Below, one piece after another: positions 20,827 through 29,178 of a DNA stretch of 64,000 nucleotides. The stretch is from positions 24,944,337 through 25,008,336 of the forward strand of contig NC_060064.1 in NCBI RefSeq assembly GCF_020283565.1, written 5' to 3'. The stretch is from Trifolium pratense (Eukaryota > Streptophyta > Magnoliopsida > Fabales > Fabaceae). Below the pieces are notes generated by a model that searched no databases, had not been told where the DNA came from, and was given only the letters and a program-made list of their open reading frames with translations. Position numbers and translations under genes: made by a program. Position 1 is the first letter of the stretch, and every line of letters begins with the position of its first letter.

Positions 20827-21474
20827 TACTCAATGAGAGGTCCAACTAACTTGTTAGAGATGCCAAAGATACTTGAGGGTGATCTCAAGTCCACTCAAAA
20901 AGGCACTCATATATGAGTTTGTTGAAGAGAGATCTGTAGGATGATATCAGCAATTTATTTTTTATTTTTTGACCTAAAAGTCAACCTCTAGTGGCTTTGA
21001 TAAAAGATCTCCTAGTATGTTCCTTGAAAGGGGAACTGATGTCCTCCCAAATGTTGGAACATCTGACCAGCAGATTATGCAATTATTAAGGGGGAGTCCT
21101 TAATCTGAAGCTGGAAGACCTTGAAGACATGTCAGACTCAATGTCTTGACATCTTTATATCGAGAATTTATTTTTCTCAGTATGAATGGTGGTATTCCTC
21201 TGAAACAGGATGGAGGTTGTTTACTCTAACTTGATATTATCAAGTCTGAGAGCATGGAACTCTTGTTTTGTTGTAGTAAAAAGCACTTCAAGGGATTATG
21301 AACATTGGAGCTGTTTCAACTTATGTTCAATGGTTAATTGTTATCTATACTTTGGAGCGTCATCCAAATCACCTAGGATGAGCAATTTAGTTAGTTCAAG
21401 CAAGGAGGAGTTATTATTTTTGGGAGCAAAGGATTATTGTTCCTTGGTATTGAAAGTTGATCAACTACTGATGG
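20827..21474 (+). other. E1 spacer resembling a displaced 3' region
   Basis: No gene. It contains a PPT-like motif inside a hairpin (ATTAAGG-GGGAGT-CCTTAAT near 21075-21094) and a GAGAA/TTCTC stem-loop with a TTTATTT loop at 21162-21178. Both features otherwise belong to the region after the env-like frame, so this looks like a rearranged copy of a 3' end. Confidence 0.5.
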
Positions 21475-23097
21475 TTGATTCTCTTGTGTCCCCCTGCTAT
21501 TGTTGATGCTAATATTGGTGCTTCTACTAAGACCAATGATGTTGTTGCTGCTGAGTCTCTTAAGAAAACAGGTCCTGAGACTCATGTTGTGTCAAGTGTT
21601 GCAACACCTGACGCTGAGCCAAATGTTGTGCCAGATGTTACCACATCTTTGGCACAAGAAAACCTTGTGGACTATTCTGAGTCTGATGAGAGTCCCCAAC
21701 CTAAGTCTGCTGATAAAGAGATTGCTGCTGATAAGGATGATAATGAAAATCCTGATGTTGTAATTGTAAATGAAACCACTGTTAGTGATAAGGCTGTTCC
21801 TACAAATTCTGAGGCTAGTGTGGCTAGGAGGACTAGAAGTAGGGCTGGTAAAGGTGTAGAAACGGCTAACACACCTGTCCAAACACCCAAACCATCTAGG
21901 GCTGAGAAAGTTACTGGTAAAAAGCCCCTGTATGGACCTCCAAAACCTGTCAGTAAAGTGGTTCCTAGGACTGAAACTAAGAAGAGAAAAGCTCCACCAA
22001 ATAGTGACTCTGATTTTGAGCCAGAGACAGATGTTGCTGCATCTGGCAGCACATCTAGGAAGAGTGTAGGAAGAAAGAAGGTCCCACAATCTGTTCCCTA
22101 TGCTCCATTAGATAATGTCTCGTTCCATCTAGAAAATGGGTCTGCAAGATGGAAATTCGTATATCATAGGAGGCTGGCTCTGGAAAGGAATTTAAAGAAT
22201 GATATTCTTGAATGTCCAAGTGTTGTTGAAGCTATTGAGTATGCTGGGTTGATGAAAACCGTGGTTGGTCTGGACAAGTGCTTTGACAGGCTTGTTAAGG
22301 AATTTTTGATTAATGTTGCTGAAAACTGTAATGATCCAAGAAGTCCTGAATATAGGCAGGTTTTTGTACGTGGAAAGTGTGTGAAATTCTCACCAATTGT
22401 GATTAATCAATATCTGCAAAGAAGTTCTGATGAAGTTGCTCCTCTAAAAGCCACAGATAATGAGGTCTGCAAAGTCCTCACTGGTGGAAGAATTAAAGTA
22501 TGGCCAAGTAAGGCTAAGTTGTCTGCAACTTCCCTCTCTCCATTTTATGCTGTTTTAAATAGGATTGCTGCCCATAATTGGGTACCTACAACTCACTCAA
22601 GAGATGTTGCAAGAGGATTGGGAAAGTTTATCTATGTTGTGGGTACCAAGGCCAAATTTGATTATGGATCTTATTTCTTTCAAGAAACTTTGAGTCATGC
22701 CCTGACATATGCTGTTGAGAAGCCTGTTGCTCTCCCCACTCTGCTATGCAATATAATACTTGAGCAACACCCAGATATTTTGAGAAGTACTGATGTTCCT
22801 TGTAAAAGGAAAGGGGTGTTGGTTATTGAGCAGAGACTGCTGGATGGGACAAATGTTGCAGCAGGAGTTGGCACATCTGTCCAGGGTGGTGTACTTTCAA
22901 GGAAGCAGATGATTGCTGATCTTACTGAGACTAGCAGAGCCCTTGAGGCTAGAAAATTGAAAATTGATCGTGTGATTGAGGCACTAAAGGCTGAGGAGGC
23001 TGCTGAGCCTGTTGAGGGTGAGCCTGATGGACAAGAAGGTGAAGGAACTAGTGGCTCTGATGATGGCACTGAGGATGTGATGGAGGACTCTGATTAA
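21475..23097 (+). CDS. E1 env-like protein frame (no ATG start)
   Basis: An open frame of 540 codons, in the same phase as gag-pol, but preceded by TGA at 21469-21471 and lacking an ATG until LMKTV deep in the conserved domain. Residues about 1-200 are acidic/basic low complexity with RRTRSRAGK and KKRKAPP nuclear-signal-like clusters. About 215-440 form a conserved domain (RLALERNLKND, FVRGKCVKFSP, NWVPTTHSRDVA, FIYVVGTK) shared with E2 and resembling the plant Transposase_32 family. The C-terminus is a short coiled coil and an acidic tail. No signal peptide or membrane segment is visible. As it stands it could only be made by splicing or non-AUG initiation. Confidence 0.75.
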   Translation: MILLCPPAIVDANIGASTKTNDVVAAESLKKTGPETHVVSSVATPDAEPNVVPDVTTSLAQENLVDYSESDESPQPKSADKEIAADKDDNENPDVVIVNETTVSDKAVPTNSEASVARRTRSRAGKGVETANTPVQTPKPSRAEKVTGKKPLYGPPKPVSKVVPRTETKKRKAPPNSDSDFEPETDVAASGSTSRKSVGRKKVPQSVPYAPLDNVSFHLENGSARWKFVYHRRLALERNLKNDILECPSVVEAIEYAGLMKTVVGLDKCFDRLVKEFLINVAENCNDPRSPEYRQVFVRGKCVKFSPIVINQYLQRSSDEVAPLKATDNEVCKVLTGGRIKVWPSKAKLSATSLSPFYAVLNRIAAHNWVPTTHSRDVARGLGKFIYVVGTKAKFDYGSYFFQETLSHALTYAVEKPVALPTLLCNIILEQHPDILRSTDVPCKRKGVLVIEQRLLDGTNVAAGVGTSVQGGVLSRKQMIADLTETSRALEARKLKIDRVIEALKAEEAAEPVEGEPDGQEGEGTSGSDDGTEDVMEDSD

Positions 23098-23276
23098 AGT
23101 TCTTCAATATAGTTCTGATGTTTTTTTCTTTGTTTCTGATGTACTTTTGGTATTTCCTTGTTGCTCCTTTTCTGGGCAAGGCCCTGGATTTCTAGCACCT
23201 GTGTGTGCTCTACGGTCTGTAATAATTGCACCCTGACACTTCTATTTCCTATGCATGATGTTTGTCTAAATTGTGG

Positions 23277-23473
23277 CTAAAAAGGGGGAGTAGTGTGTGT
23301 GTGTGACAAGTGTGTGGACAGATGTTCTCACATCTGGTGACTGTGTTTGTGCTAATCTTCGTATGCTCGTATTGAGGGGGAGTGTGAGTAATATGCATGT
23401 ACTGAGGGGGAGTAGTGAATATTCTTTCTCTATCTGGTGTGTGTATGCATGAATTCAGGGGGAGTGTGAGTGA
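23277..23473 (+). repeat. E1 repeated PPT-like motifs
   Basis: GGGGGAGT-type motifs at about 23277-23292, 23374-23385, 23403-23413 and 23456-23470, before the true PPT. Such multiple purine motifs are a described Sirevirus trait. Confidence 0.75.
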
Positions 23474-23563
23474 TAGTATCTCTTGATCGCCTGAATCTAT
23501 TTGATGACAAATGTTGTGCCAAGTGTTATGGCACCTGACTATTGAGTCCACTATCTATTATGA

Positions 23564-23700
23564 CTGAGAATTTATTTTTCTCAGATGTTTATGGGAATTT
23601 ATTTTTCCCTGTTGTTCTTATGTTGAAGAAATGCGCGTTAAACTATTAGGAGTTTATTTCTCCTACTTCTTAGCATCTACTATGGGAGTTTATTTCTCCC
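23564..23700 (+). ncRNA. E1 array of covarying stem-loops
   Basis: Four short hairpins, each with the same 7-nt loop TTTATTT: 23564-23584 (stem CTGAGAA/TTCTCAG), 23593-23609 (GGGAA/TTCCC), 23647-23665 (TAGGAG/CTCCTA), 23684-23700 (GGGAG/CTCCC). Stem bases differ between copies but pairing is kept. A fifth copy (GAGAA/TTCTC) is at 21162-21178. Function unknown; the covariation suggests a structured element in the retrotransposon RNA. Confidence 0.55.
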
Positions 23701-23891
23701 TTGTGTTGTTCCATGAGGCTAGTTGTGTTTTTGTTCCGCTGTTGCATTGCCTCTGATGCTACTTACCTCTCTTGGAAGTAGTTTTACTATGTGTTACTTT
23801 CTTTCCTAGTTGTGTGATCATGTTGACTCGAAGGAAAGGTAATATTATATCTCTCTATATACTGGTCTAATATTGTTTTAGCCAAAATTTG

Positions 23892-23905
23892 CCAAAGGGG
23901 GAGAT
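23892..23905 (+). promoter_or_regulatory. E1 polypurine tract
   Basis: CCAAAGGGGGAGAT directly before the 3' LTR. Confidence 0.85.
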
Positions 23906-24168
23906 TGTTGGGTTTTTGTAAGTTGGCTACATTTTGCAAAAACATATTTCAGCCAAGTGTTGAGACAAGTGTGCTGACCCCAAGTGTTGTGACAAATGTT
24001 GGGACACTTTGGAACAACACCTGACTATGTTCCTGCGCGCGCCAGCTAAGGTGTTATTATTTTCTACGCAATCTTTTGAAGATCTGTTTGAAGAATTTGT
24101 TCAAGGTATCTTGCAGAAGTGTTGCTACACCTTGAGCAACACCTGTCCACTGTGTGCCAGGAATTTCA
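23906..24168 (+). repeat. E1 3' LTR, internally deleted (263 bp)
   Basis: The first ~215 bp match the 5' LTR start and the last ~48 bp match its end. About 780 bp, including the TATA box, are missing between the equivalents of 15761 and 16541, with aag microhomology at the join. Four substitutions separate the shared parts by eye. Confidence 0.9.
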
Positions 24169-24892
24169 CAGCACATAACACAAAACATGTAAGAGTTAGA
24201 TCACATAATCAAAATATAAGTATAAGTAAAATGATACTTAAACACTCCTTCTCAATACATGCATATTCATAACTATAAATACACACCAACATCCATCATT
24301 TAATTATAAGTTCTAAATATATATAATCGAATATCAAATCATCAATTAACAATTATTACACTTAGCAAAATATGTGTCACATATCACTTATCACATAATG
24401 CACACATATCCTAATGCAATTCTAATGCTTCAACTTCATGAATGTCATCCTAGACATCTCTAATGCATGTGGTACCATCTTCTTTATTAGAGTATCTCAC
24501 CTCTAATATCCTATTTAACTCATGAATGCATGTATGTTGATTCATGAATTCACTTACAATTAGTTAGCTTTTTAGCTCTTCATTTACAATGTGGAACACT
24601 ATCCAACATTCTTCATTATTAAGATAAATCAATCATCTTAATATCCTTAATTTATCATACTTCATTAATCTTACTTCATTTATCATACTTCATTCAATAA
24701 GTAATCCACACACAATGCCAATAATACAAGTAAATCATATTAAGCATTTATTATCTCCAAAAACTAACTCCGGAATTGGAATCTACGCGAAAAATCGAGT
24801 AAAATAGGTTTCGGGTGCATAAACCGTCAAAAGGTCAAAAGTCAACGGTCAACCCAAAAGTCAACAGTCAACACAGTCTAATTTGAACTACG

Positions 24893-25107
24893 CCGGGGGC
24901 GTGAAGGGTTCATGCCGCGCGTGACACATGGCTACGCTGCGCGTGGAAATGATCACGCCGCGCGTGATAGCCAGGAGAATTAATTACGCCGCGTGTGAAA
25001 AGAATCACGCCACGCGTAATGGTCCTCCAAAATTCCCAAAGAATTACGCCGCGCGTGAGTGTTGGGGAACGGTCACGCTGGGGGCGTGAAAGGCCACGCC
25101 GCGTGTG
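24893..25107. repeat. CpG-rich palindrome array
   Basis: About nine spaced copies of a near-palindrome of the form TCACGCCGCGCGTGA, with variants such as ttacgccgcgtgtga and tcacgctgggggcgtga, in otherwise AT-rich DNA. Confidence 0.8.
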
Positions 25108-25360
25108 ATAGATCTGATGTTCTTCATGTTCATACGAAAAATGGTCCAAAACTCACTTATTTGACCCAAAATCCCCATTTTACATGTTATAAATCCCAAA
25201 TAAGTTTGTTTTCATGTCTACTACACATACATAAACATAAAAGAACATATTGATTCACAAATCTACTTCAAAACATGCCATAAAGTAAGAGATTTATGTG
25301 TTTTACTCAAAACTCATCAAAACACAATGTTCTTAGATCAAACATCTACAATTTATGTTT

Positions 25361-25696
25361 GGTTTAATTAGTAAAATGGTCCCTTAAAGATATTTTTGGT
25401 TTCAGATTGGTCCCTTAAAGAAAAAAAGGTCCAAATAGGTCCCTTAAAGAAAAAAATGTCCGAATAGGTCCCTTAAAGACATCTCCGTTAATTAGTTTGG
25501 TCCCTAAAAAGAGGTCTGAATAGGACCAAACTGATTAACGAATATGTCTTTAAGGGACCTATGTGAAACCAAAAATGTCTTTAAGGGATCTATTCGGACA
25601 TTTTTTTCTTTAAGGGACCTATTCAGACCTTTTTTTATTTAAGGGATCAATGTGAAACCAAAAATGTCTTTAAGGGACCATTTTACTAATTAAGCC
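25361..25696. mobile_element. fold-back MITE, Mutator-like (9-bp TSD tttatgttt)
   Basis: The TIR begins GGTTTAATTAGTAAAATGG, and its right partner is inverted with one base changed. Exact 9-bp flanks lie at 25352-25360 and 25697-25705. The arms are built of repeated ggtcccttaaaga units. Non-coding. Confidence 0.88.
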
Positions 25697-26365
25697 TTTA
25701 TGTTTTTACTTGGTAAATTCGTTCATACATCAGACCAAGAGTATATCAAACATGTTATGAACATAATAATTGATTCCCTTTAAGAAAATCCATCCAACCA
25801 AAACGAAAATGGGGTGGAGAAAGTTCGTGTACGGAGAAATCGACATTCTCCCCTTTCTCGTATCACCCACGATTATGAAATCTACTCTCATACCTGAATT
25901 CGAAGAAAACACGAAGATTGAATCTCGAATCTCTAATCTTTCTCTATGCCCTAGCTCCCAAGTTCTCTCTTCCTTCTCTCTATCTTTCTCAAGAAACATG
26001 AAAAATGAATCTATCTCTCTCCACTAAGGCCATATGGGCGCCCCACACACATGGGCAAGGCCCATTGGGCCTCAAGCCCAATTAACTTGGCCCAACTTGC
26101 GATAACTCTCACTACTCGCTTAATAACCAAAATATTCGATAAATAACTAAAGTTACTAACTTATTTAAAATGCCACGTCAATAAACATTTAATCACACTA
26201 AAACGAATAAATTAAAATTGGGTCGTTACACTTTATTTTATTGAGACTTTTTATTTTAAAGAATAATATCGATATTACGGGGATATAGCTAATTAAAATT
26301 AAATTAATTTTACTAATAGTTTACATGAAACAATTTGGTGATCTATGTTGAATTATTAATTATTA

Positions 26366-26708
26366 GGCTTAACTACACATTTGGTCCCTTACGTTTATTT
26401 TAGGTTTCAATTTGGTCCCTTACGTTTAAAAAGTATCAATTTGGTCCCTTACGTTTATTTTATGTTTCAAGTTAGTCATTTCCGTTAGTTTTGTCACTAA
26501 CACCGTTTGAACAGTACACGTGTCAGTGTGTCCAAGTGCCACGTGTCTGTCCACATATGCAAATTGGCTGCCACATGTGACAAAATTGACGGAAAGGACT
26601 AACTTAAAACCTAAAATAAACGTAAGGGACCAAATTGATATTTTTTAAAAGGAAATGACCAAATTGAAACCTAAAATAAACGTAAGGGAGCAAATGTGTA
26701 GTTAAGCC
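26366..26708. mobile_element. fold-back MITE, Mutator-like (9-bp TSD taattatta)
   Basis: The TIR is GGCTTAACTACACATTTGG with an inverted right copy, and exact 9-bp flanks at 26357-26365 and 26709-26717. The arms carry ggtcccttacgtttatttta repeats. Confidence 0.9.
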
Positions 26709-26717
26709 TAATTATTA

Positions 26718-27153
26718 CTATTTACTACATCATTTTAGTATGTTAATTTTTTAAGAGATTAAAGCACATAAGCAGACAGAGTAAAAGAATATTACACAAA
26801 CAACCAATAATATTTTATCTTTCTATCACATCACCCCACTCATGACATGGAAGAGTGGTGGTTTTTCATTGGATGTCTGTGTAAACTTTCATTACATTGA
26901 CTACTTACCATCTTTAAACTCATTTTTTAAGTTATTTTCTATTATGCGTTGTTGAAAAATATATCTTTTAATAAAAAAATATAAAAAAATAGTACATAAT
27001 AATATAATAAATCTATAAGTACAAATTAAAAAAATAATAAAAAAGTTGTTTGGCGGGCCTACCCGCTAATCTGCCAACTCGTTAATAATCAGGGCGGATT
27101 TGACATTTGAGCTTGGATGCCTAAGTTGGTCCGTCCCGCCCCTTTTTGGACTG
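26718..27153. other. intergenic, no gene
   Basis: AT-rich. A short GC-rich part (about 27050-27145) with ggcgggcc/ggcggattt looks like a hAT terminus remnant, but no pair of ends was found. Confidence 0.5.
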
Positions 27154-27235
27154 ATGGCTAAGTTGGTAGTATAGTGCTCCTGGTATGTAGAGGTTCTGGG
27201 TTCAATTCCTAGAGCTTGCATTTTTTCTCTTTTTT
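27154..27235 (+). repeat. tRNA-derived SINE head
   Basis: A box A-like TGGCTAAGTTGG and a box B-like GGTTCTGGGTTCAATTCC at tRNA-like spacing. No acceptor-stem pairing is visible, so it is a SINE head or tRNA pseudogene, not a working tRNA. A T-rich stretch follows. Confidence 0.5.
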
Positions 27236-27237
27236 TT

Positions 27238-27974
27238 TCTAAAAATGAATTTCAAAATTCCAAGTACAACTTCTTTTTTTTTTACTTAAGATTATTTTCA
27301 TATATACTCCATTCGTCCCAAAATATAAGTAAAAGTGAGTCAAAGAAACTTAGGTGCTGAGTTGGAATCCCATTCAAACTAAGGATTCTTGTGGTTTCGG
27401 AGCATCGATCCAGCTACAGGAGAACCGGGAACGAAGAGCTTCTCCCACCTTTTTCCGCCCGACTCTTTGCTCTTAAGAATGTGGGTTTTAAGTTAAAAAT
27501 GAGTAATTGCACTTCTCCGACCCTTAACTGTTCAACCCCAGAGCGGATAACTAATATGTTCTGCTTTTTCTTTTGAACAGTATTCTATGGTCGGTCCGCG
27601 ACCCTTGGATGCCGAAGGCGTTCTTGGGGTGATCTCGTAGTTCCAACGAGGTGGAGACGATGGGGTCGGTCCATGGATTTTCTTTCTTTTTGTTTTCCCG
27701 CATTTCGCTCAAAGGGTTAAAGGGAGATAGTGCATCAAGCTGTTCGCAAGGGATATATTTGGTTAAAAATGAAACTTTATTTTCTTGATAATTTTTAAAT
27801 TTCTCTTTTGTTTTCTAAAAAATGAATTTCAACATTCCAAGTACAACTTTTTTTTTACTTAAGATTGTTTTTCATATATACTCCCTCCGTCCCAAAATAT
27901 AAGCAAAAGTGAGTCAAATAAACTTGATGTATTTGGTTAAAAATAAAACTTTATTTTCTTGATAATTTTTAAAT
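27238..27974. repeat. direct duplication, left copy interrupted
   Basis: The segment from tctaaaaatgaatttcaa through ctcc(c/a)ttcgtcccaaaatataag (a Stowaway-like end) to cttgataatttttaaatt occurs twice (27238-27800 and 27813-27974). The left copy is split by a 400-bp insert; the right copy is continuous at the same point. Confidence 0.75.
27352..27751. other. GC-richer insert, possibly organellar (NUMT)
   Basis: About 400 bp of balanced base composition in AT-rich DNA, placed between aaactt and gatatatttgg where the sister copy reads straight through. No TIR or TSD. Phrases such as ggtcggtccgcgacccttgg and catttcgctcaaagggtt look like plant mitochondrial intergenic DNA to me, but I could not search. 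Confidence 0.4.
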
Positions 27975-28141
27975 TAATAATTAGTTATTGTAATTTTTTA
28001 AATGATAAAAAAAAAATTCTTTCGAAGAATACTCATTTACCTAATTTAAATACTTAATGTAAAGATAAATTCAAAGCTCATTTTTGTGTGTGTTGGATAT
28101 TTGAATTGGCTTAATTTTGCTAAAACAAATATACTAACAAG

Positions 28142-28444
28142 ATGTTGGAAAACATGTTACAACATCATATTTATTCAAGGAAATCTCGCGCATTTATGAG
28201 AGCATCTGCTATATATGGAAATCCACTTAAAGAGCACGCTCAATGGAGATTTGATCTGATCAGGAGTTTTAAAGATAAGACAGACTTAATGGTACAACGG
28301 TATGATCACAATTATCCTATAAAGTCCTTAAACACTTTTGGAAAGTTTATATACAAACTTGATGAAGATCAAAAGAGAATCAGATCACCTTTTATGAGTT
28401 ACAAGGAGCGTCCTACGAATAATGAAGAAAGAGGAGCGTGCTAA
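28142..28444 (+). CDS. unexplained 100-codon frame inside the E2 LTR
   Basis: ATG to TAA within U3, repeated identically at 36276-36578 in the 3' LTR. The peptide is basic and rich in Arg/Lys/Phe (KSRAFMRAS, RFDLIRSFKDK). No family recognised. Because it lies upstream of the LTR TATA box, only the 3' LTR copy would be in the genomic RNA. It may be a chance frame. Confidence 0.2.
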   Translation: MLENMLQHHIYSRKSRAFMRASAIYGNPLKEHAQWRFDLIRSFKDKTDLMVQRYDHNYPIKSLNTFGKFIYKLDEDQKRIRSPFMSYKERPTNNEERGAC

Positions 28445-28449
28445 ATGAT

Positions 28450-28457
28450 TATATATA
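28450..28457 (+). promoter_or_regulatory. E2 LTR TATA box
   Basis: TATATATA; the copy in the 3' LTR is at 36584-36591. Confidence 0.6.
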
Positions 28458-29111
28458 CGAAGACCAAGCTCAAGAATAGTCATCTCATTGAAAAATATTA
28501 GTTACACATATTGAGTCTTTATTGAGTCTTTGTTGAGTGTTTTATTATTTGATTGTAATTCTTGCTTGTGGATTCTATAACACGAGTTAAGAAGTAAGTT
28601 TATTAGTTTAAGGTTGCTCCTAAGCTTTGAAGTACGGAGTTTACCGTGTGTGATTCACTTGAAGCTTTTAAGCAAAAGTGAAGTGTTGTCTTGACAAGTT
28701 GTCACCACATCTTTCCAAACATTGTATAATCAACACAGGTTGTGTTGTGTGAGTGGAAGTGAGATGGGATCTCATGTCTAGGAGTTCCTAGGCAGAAGTT
28801 GCATGAGTAGTGTCGAGGTTATAAGGCGTAAACCAGGGGTTTGCTGGAGGTCTTAGTGTAAGGCGTAAATCCTAGGGTTTGCTGGAGGTCTTAGTAACTA
28901 GAGCTATTAGTGGATTTCCTTCCTGGATTGGTATCCCCCAGAGTAGGCAGTTGGCTGAACTGGGTTAACAATTACTTGTGTCATTTATTTATTTTTCTGT
29001 CAGTTTTTATATGTTATATAAGATGTGCCAACAATAGAAAACAACATTGTTCACAAAGTAGTTGTTGGGACATCTTAGGCAACATCATTCTAGTGATACC
29101 AGAATTTCAAT

Positions 29112-29123
29112 TGGCATCAGAGC
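29112..29123 (+). promoter_or_regulatory. E2 primer-binding site
   Basis: TGGCATCAGAGC, followed by AGGCACCCTGTTCTG, which is also found after the E1 PBS. Confidence 0.85.
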
Positions 29124-29178
29124 AGGCACCCTGTTCTGTTATTTTGGGTGAGCTCCAGGGAGAATACTTTCTGGTACA

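Larger units (their letters stand above)
15548..24168 (+). mobile_element. E1: Sirevirus-type copia retrotransposon, RT-deleted
   Basis: Bounded by TGTTGGG and AATTTCA ends and an exact target duplication cagca (15543-15547, 24169-24173). Order: 5' LTR, initiator-Met-type PBS, gag-protease-integrase frame, TAG in a leaky context, a short in-phase frame, spacer, env-like frame, repeated purine motifs, PPT, truncated 3' LTR. Family signs are two zinc knuckles around a coiled coil in Gag, the env-like frame after pol, and several GGGGGAGT motifs. RT and RNase H are missing and one integrase catalytic Asp is changed, so it cannot move alone. Confidence 0.93.
24174..26230 (-). repeat. older gypsy-type LTR interrupted by E1 and a MITE
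   Basis: On the minus strand the right edge reads TGTAACGACCC, a common plant Ty3/gypsy LTR start. The stretch is non-coding. It contains the CpG-rich palindrome array at 24893-25107 and a MITE at 25361-25696, and its left part is cut by E1. The outer boundary left of E1 is not fixed. Identity as an LTR rests on the terminus only. Confidence 0.45.
28091..29109 (+). repeat. E2 5' LTR (1019 bp)
   Basis: Begins TGTTGGATATTTG, ends AGAATTTCA. A TATATATA box is at 28450-28457. Two ~37-bp units ending ttgctggaggtcttagt are in tandem at about 28829-28894. Hairpins at 28657-28679 and 28778-28791 match E1. Upstream of the TATA box is an uninterrupted 100-codon frame (28142-28444) of unknown meaning. 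Confidence 0.95.

Noticed and set aside
24893..25107. CRISPR-like array
   Set aside because: Units are irregularly spaced near-palindromes inside a plant LTR; no uniform spacers and no cas genes.
27154..27235. tRNA gene
   Set aside because: Box A and box B are present but no acceptor or anticodon stem forms; called a SINE head.
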